A stretch of 64,000 bases of DNA from Deltaproteobacteria bacterium (lineage in GTDB: Bacteria > Desulfobacterota > Syntrophobacteria > Syntrophobacterales > Syntrophobacteraceae), in contig JAJYDE010000005.1 in NCBI GenBank assembly GCA_021777755.1, forward strand, positions 42,146-106,145. The letters are read 5' to 3'. The notes under the pieces are model-generated. The model saw nothing but the letters and a program-made list of their open reading frames with translations, was not told the DNA's origin and searched no databases. Below, in pieces: positions 1 through 8,350 of the stretch (its first letter is position 1; every line of letters starts with the position of its first letter). Made by a program: the position numbers and the translations under genes.

Positions 1-264
1 GCCCCGGTTCCCTCCTTCCGGTATGGCAAATTCGCCGTGCAGATTGGCGCTTTTTTAAACGAGGCCAACGCCTACCGCCTGCGGGACACGATGAAAGGTC
101 AATACTGCCGGGTTTCGACCGGTTACAACCCGGAAAGACCCGGTTTGTGGTACAGGGTGCGGGTCGGGGCCTACAAAGACATCGAGGTGGCCAAGTCGGA
201 TGCCAAAAGGTACAGTGCCCGCGGCTATCCGGGCGCTTTTGTAATTGCTGTTGACGGACAATAG
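1..264 (+). CDS. SPOR-domain protein, C-terminal part (5' end outside window)
   Basis: The reading frame is open from base 1, so only the last 87 codons of a longer gene are visible. The ORF track starts it at an internal GTG. The residues 'FAVQIGAFLNEANAYRL' and 'WYRVRVGAYKDIEVAKSDA' are the two halves of a SPOR domain, which binds denuded septal peptidoglycan in the periplasm. Ending a protein with SPOR is typical of RlpA-type lytic transglycosylases and of cell-division proteins, and the visible part would fit RlpA. The catalytic half is not in the window, so that remains an inference. The stop lies 3 bases before hisD, which suggests co-transcription. Confidence 0.8.
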   Translation, partial: APVPSFRYGKFAVQIGAFLNEANAYRLRDTMKGQYCRVSTGYNPERPGLWYRVRVGAYKDIEVAKSDAKRYSARGYPGAFVIAVDGQ

Positions 265-267
265 ACG

Positions 268-1575
268 ATGATCGAGATCCTGGAATACCCCTCCGAGAGG
301 GCGGAAGAAAAAATTTCGCGCATTGCGCTTCGAAGGCCCGGGGCGGACGCGGAACTCGAAGCGAAAGTTATCGAGATACTACGGGCGGTAAAAGCGGAGG
401 GCGACGCCGCGGTAATGCGCTACACACGCCGCTTCGACGCTCCCGAGTTGCAAGACGGGCGCCTTGAGGTCTCCCGGGAAGAAATAGAGGCCGCCTGCGC
501 CAAAGTGGATGCGGATTTCATGTCCATTCTCCGCACCGCCATCCACAATATAGAAGAGTTTCACAAACGGCAGTTGCGCCATTCCCATTTCACGACCGCG
601 CCGGACGGCACCTTCATAGGCCAGGCGGTAAGGCCGGTTCGGGCCGCTGGCGTCTATGCCCCTGGCGGCCTCGGAGGACAAACGCCCCTTATATCCACGG
701 TGCTTATGAACGTCATCCCCGCAAAGCTTGCGGGTGTTGGCGACATCGCCATGATAACGCCTCCGGGAAAAGACGGCGGCGTCAATCCTTTTCTTCTCGC
801 CGCGGCGCGGGAGGTCGGAGTCACCCGGATATACCGTGCGGGCAGCGCCTGGGGCGTTGCGGCCCTGGCATACGGAACCGAATCGATCCCTCCGGTCGAT
901 GTGATAGTCGGTCCGGGCAATATCTACGTGGCCCTTGCAAAAAAACTCCTGGCCGGCGAGGTGGGCATAGATATGATCGCCGGCCCCAGTGAAATCCTGG
1001 TGCTCGCCGATTCCAGCGCCCGGGCCGACTACATTGCCGCCGATCTGCTCAGCCAGGCCGAACACGATGCCATGGCGAGTTCGGTCTGCATTACCACGGA
1101 AGAAAATCTCGCGGCCCAAATCTGCACCGAACTCTCCCGGCAGTTGGCGACCCTTCCCCGGGCCCAAACAGCGGCCGCCTCCCTGGAGCGCTTTGGTGCC
1201 GTTTTCGTGGTCCGGGAAATGGAGACGGCTTTCGAGCTTGCCAACCGCATAGCCCCGGAACATCTCGAACTGCACCTCAAAGAACCTTTCCTGTGGCTTG
1301 GCAAGGTGGAAAACGCCGGCGCGGTCTTTATCGGCGAATATACCCCGGAGCCCGTCGGGGACTATTTCGCGGGCCCCAACCATGTGCTCCCGACAGCCGG
1401 CGCCGCCCGGTTCGCCTCGGCTCTGGGGGTGGACGATTTTCTCAAAAAAACCAGCGTCATCGCTTATTCCCGCACCGCGTTCGAAAGAGACGCCCGCTCG
1501 ATCATCCGCCTCGCCGAACTCGAGGGGTTGAGCGCGCACGCGGCGTCGGTTCGCATTCGTCTGGGAAATAGTTAG
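268..1575 (+). CDS. hisD: Histidinol dehydrogenase
   Basis: Histidinol dehydrogenase does the last two steps of histidine synthesis, oxidising L-histidinol to L-histidine with two NAD+ in the cytoplasm. The 435-residue length is normal for the family. Diagnostic stretches are visible: 'VDVIVGPGNIYVALAKK', 'GIDMIAGPSEILVLAD', 'LLSQAEHD' (zinc ligands Gln and His), 'IAPEHLEL' and 'NHVLPTAGAARF'. The ATG lies 3 bp after the upstream stop. No other his gene is adjacent, so the gene is apparently separated from a his operon. The family assignment is secure. Confidence 0.97.
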   Translation: MIEILEYPSERAEEKISRIALRRPGADAELEAKVIEILRAVKAEGDAAVMRYTRRFDAPELQDGRLEVSREEIEAACAKVDADFMSILRTAIHNIEEFHKRQLRHSHFTTAPDGTFIGQAVRPVRAAGVYAPGGLGGQTPLISTVLMNVIPAKLAGVGDIAMITPPGKDGGVNPFLLAAAREVGVTRIYRAGSAWGVAALAYGTESIPPVDVIVGPGNIYVALAKKLLAGEVGIDMIAGPSEILVLADSSARADYIAADLLSQAEHDAMASSVCITTEENLAAQICTELSRQLATLPRAQTAAASLERFGAVFVVREMETAFELANRIAPEHLELHLKEPFLWLGKVENAGAVFIGEYTPEPVGDYFAGPNHVLPTAGAARFASALGVDDFLKKTSVIAYSRTAFERDARSIIRLAELEGLSAHAASVRIRLGNS

Positions 1576-1804
1576 CGTCCGTCCGGAAACCCGTTCAAGT
1601 CGGAGACCGTGTTTGGCTTTCCCCCCTTTGAAAAAGCAACTGTTTTTCTCAAGGGGCGGGGAGGGATGTGCAAATGTATCAACCCGATTTATTTACAAAA
1701 ATACCCAAAATCCCACCTTGCTTCAGGACGTCTCGCGTTCCAAGCACCTTACGAATCCCGAGGTTTCCGGACCGACACTGTTAGCGGATAGCTCTTGAAC
1801 CTTT
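1576..1804. other. Convergent intergenic region with a weak hairpin
   Basis: This lies between the 3' ends of hisD (+) and the SDR gene (-). It contains an imperfect inverted repeat around 1623-1658 (a C-run with 'cccctttgaaaaa' facing 'tttttctcaagggg') that could act as a transcription end for hisD. No gene is supported: the short ORFs here are low quality. Confidence 0.35.
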
Positions 1805-2563
1805 TCAGGCCATTATGCCCCCGTCACATGTCAGATAGCTGCCCGTCATGTAGGAGGAGGCTTGCGAGACCATGAACAGCACCGCTCCGGCCATTTCTTC
1901 CGGGTCGGCATGGCGCCCCAGGGGGATCTGTGTGACAATAGTGTCGTAGATCTGCTTGTTTTTCATCAGCGCCGAGGCAAAGTGCGTATCGGTCAGCCCC
2001 GGTACAAGGGCGTTTACTCTTATGTGAAAGGGGGCCAGTTCCTTGGCGAAAGCCTGTGTCATCGTGATCAGCGCCCCTTTCGAAATGGAATAGATCCCCT
2101 GCAAAAATCCGGGGCGAAGGCCGTTTACCGAGGACACATTGACGATCGCCCCCCCTCCCGCCTTCTTCATTAGAGGGATGACTCCACGGATGAGAAAAAA
2201 GGGGCCCTTGAGATTTACCCCCATTGTTTTATCCCAGGCGGCCTCATCGGAGTCTTCCATCGGTCCGAAGTAGGGGTTGGCCGCCGCGTTGTTGACCAGA
2301 ATGTCCAGCCGCCCGTACTTTTGAGAAACCTCTTCGCACAAGGTCTGAATAGCCGTGATATCGCCCATGTTGCAGGCTAAAGCAGAGGCCTTTGCGCCCT
2401 TGGCGATAATCTCATCGGCCACTTCCCGCAACCCCTCCATTTTCCGGCTGACAAGAACGACCTCGGCGCCGTAAGCGGAAAGGGTTTTGGCAATCGATCG
2501 GCCAATGCCGCGACTGGCTCCGGTTATCAGGGCAACTTTACCATCCAGGGAAAATAATGACAT
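1805..2563 (-). CDS. SDR-family NAD(P)-dependent oxidoreductase
   Basis: This is a classical short-chain dehydrogenase of 252 residues. It shows the nucleotide-binding 'GASRGIG', the 'NNAA' structural motif, the catalytic Ser in 'VNVSSVNGL' and the Tyr/Lys pair in 'YSISK'. The ORF track begins at 2653. The ATG at 2563 ('MSLFSLDGK') is preferred because a ribosome site (ggagaag) precedes it and it avoids overlap with the upstream gene. It is the last gene of a six-gene minus-strand unit with an acyl-CoA dehydrogenase and an APH-type kinase. In the Pseudomonas lva pathway an SDR (LvaD) follows the kinase and ACAD steps, so a 3-hydroxyacyl-CoA or hydroxyacid substrate is likely. The exact substrate is not visible from sequence. 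Confidence 0.9.
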   Translation of the reverse strand: MSLFSLDGKVALITGASRGIGRSIAKTLSAYGAEVVLVSRKMEGLREVADEIIAKGAKASALACNMGDITAIQTLCEEVSQKYGRLDILVNNAAANPYFGPMEDSDEAAWDKTMGVNLKGPFFLIRGVIPLMKKAGGGAIVNVSSVNGLRPGFLQGIYSISKGALITMTQAFAKELAPFHIRVNALVPGLTDTHFASALMKNKQIYDTIVTQIPLGRHADPEEMAGAVLFMVSQASSYMTGSYLTCDGGIMA

Positions 2564-2603
2564 CGGCTCTTCTCCATTCAGTTGTTTTAAGATGAAGGTG
2601 TTC

Positions 2604-3542
2604 TCAACTCTTTGATCCATCACCGATCGTGGTTTCGGGCCTTGCGGCAACAAAGCCCTTTTGGCTGAAAAGCGGTTCCGGGTACCGGTAGAATCCCTCT
2701 CGGCTTTTTTTGCCCAGTTTCCCCCGGGAGACGAATGTGTTCAGAAAATCCGCGCTTGCCTGGAGTTGCCTGTCATTTGCGCGTCTTGCCCGAAAGTCCA
2801 TAACCTTCCAAACTGTATCCAACCCGATCGAGTCCATGATTCCGAAGGGGCCGAGCGGCGTATGCATTACGCCCATCCAAGCCCGGTCCACATCCTCCAT
2901 GCAAGCCACTTTCCTGCTCACCAGGGAAAGCGCCGTGTCGATCAAAGAACCCAGCATGGCATTGAAGACGTAGCCGGAGCTTTCTTTTTCCACCATGATA
3001 ACGACTTGCCCGAGTTTGCGGGCAAAAGCGTCGACAAGATCGATAGTCTCTTTGGCCGTGCGCGGGTGGGGCATGATGTCCACCACATTGGTGGCCAAAA
3101 TGTCATGGAAGTGAAAGGCCAGAAACTTTTCGGGCCTTCCGGTGGCCTCGGCGAACATGGAGGGGATCAGCGAGGAGGTATTGGTTGTAAACAGCGTTCG
3201 CTCCGGGCAAAGAGAATTGAAGGTGCCAAACACCCGCGCCTTGATCGCCGGGTCTTCAGGAACCGATTCGCTCACCAGGTCGATATCTCTTGCCGCCTCT
3301 TCGGGATCGCTGCAAAAGGATATCCGCCCCACTGTCTCCATTTTCTTGCCCGAACTCAAAAGCCCCTTGCCGATGCATTCATCGGCAAGCCGGTCCAGGC
3401 GCCGTTTGGCCTCATCAAAAATTTCCGGGCATTTGTCATGGATCACGACCTGACAGCCGTGGATCGCGCAAAGAAGACCTATCTGATGTCCCATGGTTCC
3501 GGCGCCAAGCACCAGGACCCTTTTTATGTCGTCGATATTCAA
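2604..3542 (-). CDS. 3-hydroxyacyl-CoA dehydrogenase family protein
   Basis: This is a 312-residue soluble monofunctional enzyme of the 3-hydroxyacyl-CoA dehydrogenase family, which oxidises (S)-3-hydroxyacyl-CoA with NAD+. The N-terminal Rossmann motif 'VLVLGAGTMGHQIG' is followed by the substrate region 'FLAFHFHDILATNVVDIM' containing the catalytic His. The position of the partner Glu seems to be Asp ('VVDIM' where most members have LVEI). The C-terminal helical domain 'MHTPLGPFGIMDSIGLDTV' is typical. It lies 41 bp upstream of the SDR start and 36 bp downstream of the kinase gene, in one operon. It is probably the beta-oxidation step that follows the ACAD reaction. Confidence 0.92.
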   Translation of the reverse strand: MNIDDIKRVLVLGAGTMGHQIGLLCAIHGCQVVIHDKCPEIFDEAKRRLDRLADECIGKGLLSSGKKMETVGRISFCSDPEEAARDIDLVSESVPEDPAIKARVFGTFNSLCPERTLFTTNTSSLIPSMFAEATGRPEKFLAFHFHDILATNVVDIMPHPRTAKETIDLVDAFARKLGQVVIMVEKESSGYVFNAMLGSLIDTALSLVSRKVACMEDVDRAWMGVMHTPLGPFGIMDSIGLDTVWKVMDFRARRANDRQLQASADFLNTFVSRGKLGKKSREGFYRYPEPLFSQKGFVAARPETTIGDGSKS

Positions 3543-3578
3543 TGGCCGGTTCCTTCCTCGGGTGGTTTTGCGGGGATA

Positions 3579-4646
3579 TTAGAAAGCTCCCGTTGAGATT
3601 ACTCGAAGACAAATCTTCTCCAGGAGCTTTACCAGGAAACAAAAGCTCTTGAAGCGCTCATCGCGGGTCTGCCCGTGGTAATAGCGGTAGTATATCTGCT
3701 GTACGATTACAGCCAGGCGGAAGACCCCGAAGCAGTAATAGAACTCGAAGCCTTCGATTCGGGAGCCCGAAATCCGCTCGTAAATACGAACCAATTCCTT
3801 TCGACTCGGCATCCCCGGCGCCCGGGTGGGAAGAGTGCGCATGGCCTCCATCTCGACGGGGTCCTCCCGATCGACCCAATAGGCGAGTGAGGCGCCAAGG
3901 TCCATGAGGGGATGTCCCAAAGTGGCCATCTCCCAGTCGACCACTCCGATGATTTCCAAAGGCTTGGCGGGATCCAATATGACGTTGTCAAATTTGAAAT
4001 CGTTATGGATGACTGACGGCCGGAAATCGTCTTGGACTCCGTGTTTTTCGAGCCATGCAATCACCTCTTCCAAATCGGGCACATCCTCTGTTCTTGCATC
4101 GCGATAGCGCTGCGACCAACCGGATATCTGCCGCCTGACATAATTTTCGGGTTTTCCGAAATTACCCAGACCGCACTCATGAACATCCAGGCCGTGGAGT
4201 TCGGCAAAAACGGACATGAGATTTTCGCTCAAACGCCTCGTGCCTTCCTCGCCAGGGGAGAACCCGTCGGGAAAATCCTTCCTCAAGATGATCCCCTTTA
4301 TCCGCTCCATGATATAGAAGGGCGAATCCATCACCTCCGGATCATCACAGTAGGAAAGGGGCTGCGGGACGTAGCGGAAAAAGGGGTGGAGCGCCTCTAG
4401 AATCGTGAATTCACGCTTCATGTCGTGGGCCGTTTTGGCCTTCTTCCCGATCGGCGGGCGCCGCAGTATGAACTCCTCGGGACCATAAGAGATCAGGTAG
4501 GTCAGATTGGAATATCCGCTCGGAAACTGCCTGACCTCCATCCTGCCGTCCAGGCCAGACAAGGCGTCTCGAAAATAGCCGTCAAGCCTTTCGAAATCCA
4601 ATTCCTCCCCGGACCTGATTGCCCTTGGCATATCGATGTGGGACAT
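3579..4646 (-). CDS. APH-family phosphotransferase (ACAD10/11 kinase-domain type)
   Basis: This 355-residue protein has the aminoglycoside/choline kinase fold. The catalytic loop reads 'VIHNDFKFDNVILDP' and the metal-binding motif 'GVVDWEMATLGHPLMDLG'. Proteins of this subgroup are not antibiotic kinases: they match the N-terminal kinase domain of mammalian ACAD10/ACAD11 and the bacterial LvaA protein, which phosphorylates 4-hydroxyacyl-CoA so that a partner acyl-CoA dehydrogenase can eliminate the phosphate. Here the ACAD gene is in the same operon, which supports that role. The role is inferred from family and context. The start ATG follows a plausible ribosome site (aggagg-like, 'taggaggatttta'). 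Confidence 0.88.
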   Translation of the reverse strand: MSHIDMPRAIRSGEELDFERLDGYFRDALSGLDGRMEVRQFPSGYSNLTYLISYGPEEFILRRPPIGKKAKTAHDMKREFTILEALHPFFRYVPQPLSYCDDPEVMDSPFYIMERIKGIILRKDFPDGFSPGEEGTRRLSENLMSVFAELHGLDVHECGLGNFGKPENYVRRQISGWSQRYRDARTEDVPDLEEVIAWLEKHGVQDDFRPSVIHNDFKFDNVILDPAKPLEIIGVVDWEMATLGHPLMDLGASLAYWVDREDPVEMEAMRTLPTRAPGMPSRKELVRIYERISGSRIEGFEFYYCFGVFRLAVIVQQIYYRYYHGQTRDERFKSFCFLVKLLEKICLRVISTGAF

Positions 4647-4668
4647 TAAAATCCTCCTAAACGCATCT

Positions 4669-5391
4669 CTAACGGATTACCGTTTCATCGGCATCGTCGC
4701 GCTTTGAAACGGTGCATCCCAGATAGGCACTGATCCATTCCATCACGTGCTCCGCGTAGTCTTCAACCGAAACACTTCGCCCGGTATATTTCCATCTTTT
4801 CAGATACCAGTCCTGGAGCATGGCCTTGATCAACGAGGCGGCCAAAACGGGATCGGCCACCCTGAAAACCCCTGCTTTACGCCCCTCTTCAAGGAGCCCG
4901 GCAAATATCTCTTCCGATTGAAGCTCGCCCTCGATGGCCGATTTGCGATCCTCCCTGCTAAGAAACCGGGCTTCCATGTAGGAGAAAAAAAACCAGTCGT
5001 GCATCACCTCGCTAAGGAAAAGATGGAGTTTTACGGCGGTTTCGAGTTTGCCGCGGGGTTCACCTTCCTTGGCCATGTGCTTTTCCATAAGCTCCAGGAG
5101 CACCTGCCGGCCGTAGTCCTGAATCACCCGTAGAAGCTCATCCTTACCCTCGAAGTAGGCATAGAGGCCCCCCATGCTGAGGCCCGATTCCTTGGAAAGC
5201 GCTCTGAGGCCCATGGCGTGAAACCCCGTCTTGTTGCTCAGTTTGAGCGCCGTATCGATGATTCTGGTCAGGTTTTTCACCGCGAATTTTTGCTTCTTGA
5301 CCTTGATCGAATCGCCATTTTTCTGGAAGATCTGCTCACAGATCGCTTCCATCGAAAGCAGGTATTCCCTTTTAAAGGATTCGAATTCCAT
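4669..5391 (-). CDS. TetR/AcrR-family transcriptional regulator
   Basis: The protein has 240 residues with a TetR helix-turn-helix at about 45-95 ('IIDTALKLSNKTGFHAMGLR' then 'ALSKESGLSMGGLYAYFEGK'), followed by a ligand-binding helical domain. An N-terminal extension of about 40 residues precedes the HTH, longer than usual. It sits inside the acyl-CoA degradation operon between the ACAD and kinase genes, so it probably represses this unit in response to an acyl-CoA or related effector. A candidate operator is the palindrome at 7481-7492 between the two divergent units. Confidence 0.92.
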   Translation of the reverse strand: MEFESFKREYLLSMEAICEQIFQKNGDSIKVKKQKFAVKNLTRIIDTALKLSNKTGFHAMGLRALSKESGLSMGGLYAYFEGKDELLRVIQDYGRQVLLELMEKHMAKEGEPRGKLETAVKLHLFLSEVMHDWFFFSYMEARFLSREDRKSAIEGELQSEEIFAGLLEEGRKAGVFRVADPVLAASLIKAMLQDWYLKRWKYTGRSVSVEDYAEHVMEWISAYLGCTVSKRDDADETVIR

Positions 5392-5450
5392 TGCTCTATT
5401 TCCAGCGTCTGAAAAGAAAATCTCGATTGCCCCGATACAAAATCATGAGG

Positions 5451-6659
5451 CTATTTCACCGCGCGGCCTTCATATCCCTTGAGGATCTGTTTGGCGACCG
5501 AGGTCTTGTGCACTTCATCGGCCCCGTCGTAGATGCGCGCGGCCCGCTCATGGCGGAAAAAGTAGGCAAGCACCGTGTCATCGGTCATCCCCAGGCCGCC
5601 ATGAATTTGCAAAGCGCGGTCCACCACCATTTGAAGCACGTTGGCCACTTTGAATTTAATAAGCGAAATGTCCTGCCTGGCCGCCTTCGCCCCCTCCTTT
5701 TCGATCCGCCAGGCGGCATGGAGCACCATCAGGCGGGCAGCCTGTATTTCGGCGGCACACTCGGCAATCCAGCCCTGCACGATCTGCTTTGAGGCAAGGG
5801 TTTGTCCGTTTGGCGCTATCACCCGGTCGCGGGCACGGGAGCACATGAGATCGAAGGCGCGTCGGCATATACCCAGCCAGCGCATGCAGTGGTGGATTCT
5901 TCCCGGCCCCAGTCTTTCCTGTGCCAGGGCAAACCCTTCGCCTTCCCGCCCCAGAAGGTTTTCCCGACTTACGCGGCAGTTTTGATAATAGATTTCCCCG
6001 TGGCTGAAATAGCCGCTTCCGCCATGACCCATGACGGAGATGTTTCGAACCAGATGAAAGCCCGGAGCATCACAGGGGACAATGATCATACTCGCCTGGT
6101 GATATTGGTCCGCCTCCGGATCCGTCTTGGCCATAACAATTGCGAAGGCCGCCCCGTCGGCCGATGTCGTGTACCATTTGCGGCCGTTTATAACGTAGTC
6201 TTCGCCCTCTTTTATCGCCGTCGTGTCCATCATGACCGGATTGGAACCGGCCAGGCCGACCTCCGTCATGGAAAAGCAACTGCGGATTTTTCCGGCAACC
6301 AGCGGTCGGAGGTACTTTTCCTTTTGCTCCCCGGTCCCGAAATGATGGAGCAGTTCGATGTTTCCAACATCGGGCGCCTGGCACCAGAAGACAAAATGGC
6401 CCAAAGGAGTTCTTCCCAGCACCTCGGAGACAAGCGCGTGCTCCATGAGGCCCAATCCCATCCCCCCGTATTCCACCGGATGGCACGGGCCCCAGAGTTC
6501 CATCTGCTTGACCATCCGCTGCCTTTCTTCGAGTTCTGCGAAGATCTCCGATTCCCGCCCGGCAAGAAATGCACCTTCCAAAGGAATCAGCTCCCGGTCG
6601 ACGAATTCGTTTATCATTCCGAGAATCATCCGCATTTTTTCCGAAACTGCAAAATCCAT
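5451..6659 (-). CDS. Acyl-CoA dehydrogenase, ACAD10/11-like
   Basis: This 402-residue flavoprotein has the N-terminal helical domain, the FAD/substrate motif 'CFSMTEVGLAGSNP' and a C-terminal 'QIHGGLGMTDDTVLAYFFRH' flavin-binding segment. The terminal motif 'RIYDGADEVHK' has Asp-Gly-x-Asp-Glu where MCAD-type enzymes have YEGTSQI. This is the signature of the ACAD10/11/LvaC branch. Electrons should pass to ETF, which is encoded just across the divergent promoter. Next to an APH-type kinase, the likely substrate is a phosphorylated 4-hydroxyacyl-CoA. A simple saturated acyl-CoA is the alternative. It lies 35 bp downstream of the phosphatase gene. Confidence 0.93.
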   Translation of the reverse strand: MDFAVSEKMRMILGMINEFVDRELIPLEGAFLAGRESEIFAELEERQRMVKQMELWGPCHPVEYGGMGLGLMEHALVSEVLGRTPLGHFVFWCQAPDVGNIELLHHFGTGEQKEKYLRPLVAGKIRSCFSMTEVGLAGSNPVMMDTTAIKEGEDYVINGRKWYTTSADGAAFAIVMAKTDPEADQYHQASMIIVPCDAPGFHLVRNISVMGHGGSGYFSHGEIYYQNCRVSRENLLGREGEGFALAQERLGPGRIHHCMRWLGICRRAFDLMCSRARDRVIAPNGQTLASKQIVQGWIAECAAEIQAARLMVLHAAWRIEKEGAKAARQDISLIKFKVANVLQMVVDRALQIHGGLGMTDDTVLAYFFRHERAARIYDGADEVHKTSVAKQILKGYEGRAVK

Positions 6660-6694
6660 GGCTTTTTCCTTTGTCTGTGCGGGGTCGGGTCGGA

Positions 6695-7405
6695 CTAGCG
6701 ATAGGTGATGAGTCTATCGGAATAGCCCGGTTCCAAGTGCGTGAAGTCATTAAAACCAAAGAGCGTCATGCGATCCCCGCTATACTTGAAGCGGGTGACC
6801 GAGCTGTTGACGATCTGCCTGACAATACTCAAAGTGCTTTCGTTCGAAAGAGTCAAAGCCTTTTGGACCGCAGCCGAAATCGGGCCGCCCGATGTGAAGA
6901 CCGCAACTCGCCTCCCGGCCCCCTCGCGGGCCATGACCTCGAAAAGCCCCCTTTGCACCCGGGCCGTAAAACTCGCCCAGCTCTCCAGCTGTTGCGTTTC
7001 ATCCCGATGATCGAACCAGCGCAGCAGAACCTTCTCCAGCACCTTTTGAAAAGCGCGGTTGCTGCTCTTCATCTTTTCTACTTCCGCTTCAAAGCCTGGA
7101 TCCTCGCGGATCAAAACGGGCAGAAAGGTCCTGAGAATGGCGCCCGCGTCGTATTCATCGAAAAAGCGACTCTCCTGCGGGGCGGGCGCTTTGATGCCCC
7201 TTCGGGCGCAGTCCGCGAGGTAGGCTTCCAGGGTCTGCTCGTGGCGCCTTTGGCGCCCCCTGTAGACCGCGTCGAATTCAACCCCCGAGCGAGCCAGATG
7301 GGCGGCCAGAAGGCCCGCCTGTTCATGGCCAAGCGGGGATAAGCGGTCGTAGTCGGCCTCTGCGAAAGAGGCCTGTGCGTGGCGGATCATGTAGAGTAGA
7401 CTCAA
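6695..7405 (-). CDS. Histidine phosphatase family protein
   Basis: This is a 236-residue phosphoglycerate-mutase-fold protein. The catalytic phospho-His motif is 'MIRHAQASFAEADYDRLS' (RHA where most have RHG), and a second His is in 'VAVFTSGGPISAAV' (the usual TH/SH region reads TSGGPI, so the second catalytic residue is less certain). It is the first gene of the minus-strand unit. A phosphatase beside an APH kinase and ACAD recalls the HAD phosphatase domain of ACAD10. It may correct wrong phosphorylation or hydrolyse CoA-linked phosphate, but the substrate is unknown. Confidence 0.87.
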   Translation of the reverse strand: MSLLYMIRHAQASFAEADYDRLSPLGHEQAGLLAAHLARSGVEFDAVYRGRQRRHEQTLEAYLADCARRGIKAPAPQESRFFDEYDAGAILRTFLPVLIREDPGFEAEVEKMKSSNRAFQKVLEKVLLRWFDHRDETQQLESWASFTARVQRGLFEVMAREGAGRRVAVFTSGGPISAAVQKALTLSNESTLSIVRQIVNSSVTRFKYSGDRMTLFGFNDFTHLEPGYSDRLITYR

Positions 7406-7480
7406 GGCTTTTCCTCCTGATTTTGCCTCTTGACGGCCCGAGCATAGCGGGAAGTTCGGAAGGAGGTCAATAAAAATCGT

Positions 7481-7492
7481 GCGAGCGCTCGC
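7481..7492. promoter_or_regulatory. 12-bp perfect palindrome between divergent acyl-CoA units (candidate TetR operator)
   Basis: The bases 'gcgagcgctcgc' form a perfect palindrome flanked by A/T runs, lying 76 bp before the phosphatase gene start and 69 bp before etfB. A GC-rich palindrome with AT flanks between divergent units is the usual form of a TetR-family operator, and a TetR gene lies inside the left unit. The pairing of regulator and site is an inference. Confidence 0.5.
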
Positions 7493-7561
7493 TTTTTTAT
7501 TGCAACCCCTCGCCCCTTGAGCTATTGGTCATAACCAGGTCCGCAAAGGAGGCAAAAGACC

Positions 7562-8329
7562 ATGAGAATCCTTGTGTGTATCAAACAGGTGCCCGATCCG
7601 GAAAGCAGGCCGGAACTCGATGAGCGGAAAGGGTGGGTGAAAACCGACCCCTGGCTGAGATTCCGCACCAATCCATGCGATGAGTACGCCCTTGAGGAAG
7701 CGCTTCGCATCAAGGAGTCCTTCGACGGCACGGTTATCGATGCCTTGAGCGTTGGCCCCGAGAGGGTGTGTGAAGTCCTTCGAAAAGCGATCGCCATGGG
7801 GGCTGATCGGGCGGTTCACCTCCATCACCCGCTAGACGGCTTCCTGGCCGCGCAAACAACAGCCAAACTCATTGCCGCCTTTGCCGCCAGTCAGGGCTAC
7901 GATCTGATACTTACCGGCGTGATGGCCGAAGATGACATGCAGGGACTGGTCGGGCCCATGACAGCCGATCTGTTGGGGATTTCCTGCGCGGTTGCGGTCG
8001 TTGAGGCGCGGCCCGACCAGCTGCGAAAAACCATCAGGCTCACCTGCGAACTCGACCGGGGGCGCCGACAGGAAATCCTTCTGCCCATGCCCGCGCTCAT
8101 CGCCGTCCAAAGCGGTATCAACCGACCCCGCTATCCGTCGGTTGGAAACATGCTAAGGTCGAGAACGCAGGAAATCAGGACGGTCGTGGCCGAGGACGGA
8201 CTCGATGATCTTTGCCAGTCGGTCGCTCTTCCCCGGAAATCGGGGAAAACGGAATTCATCGAAGGCTCCCTGGATGAGAAGGCGGAAAAACTCCTGGGGA
8301 TTTTTTCCAAAATGTCATTGCTGCGGTAA
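7562..8329 (+). CDS. etfB: Electron transfer flavoprotein, beta subunit
   Basis: EtfB (255 residues) binds AMP and pairs with EtfA to carry electrons from acyl-CoA dehydrogenases. 'MRILVCIKQVPDPES' is the standard N-terminus, and 'ALSVGPERVCEVLRKAIAMG' with 'LILTGVMAEDDMQGLVGPMTADLLGI' is diagnostic (usually 'G.QA.D.D.GQ.G'). A strong ribosome site (aaaggagg) precedes the ATG. It forms an operon with etfA, 21 bp downstream, and is divergent from the ACAD operon. The dedicated ETF beside the ACAD suggests a pathway-specific electron route. Confidence 0.95.
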   Translation: MRILVCIKQVPDPESRPELDERKGWVKTDPWLRFRTNPCDEYALEEALRIKESFDGTVIDALSVGPERVCEVLRKAIAMGADRAVHLHHPLDGFLAAQTTAKLIAAFAASQGYDLILTGVMAEDDMQGLVGPMTADLLGISCAVAVVEARPDQLRKTIRLTCELDRGRRQEILLPMPALIAVQSGINRPRYPSVGNMLRSRTQEIRTVVAEDGLDDLCQSVALPRKSGKTEFIEGSLDEKAEKLLGIFSKMSLLR

Positions 8330-8350
8330 AAGCCGGGAAGGAATCATTCG

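Noticed and set aside
379-1539. 386-codon minus-strand ORF
   Set aside because: Fully antisense to hisD. Its composition is that of a codon shadow, with no domain.
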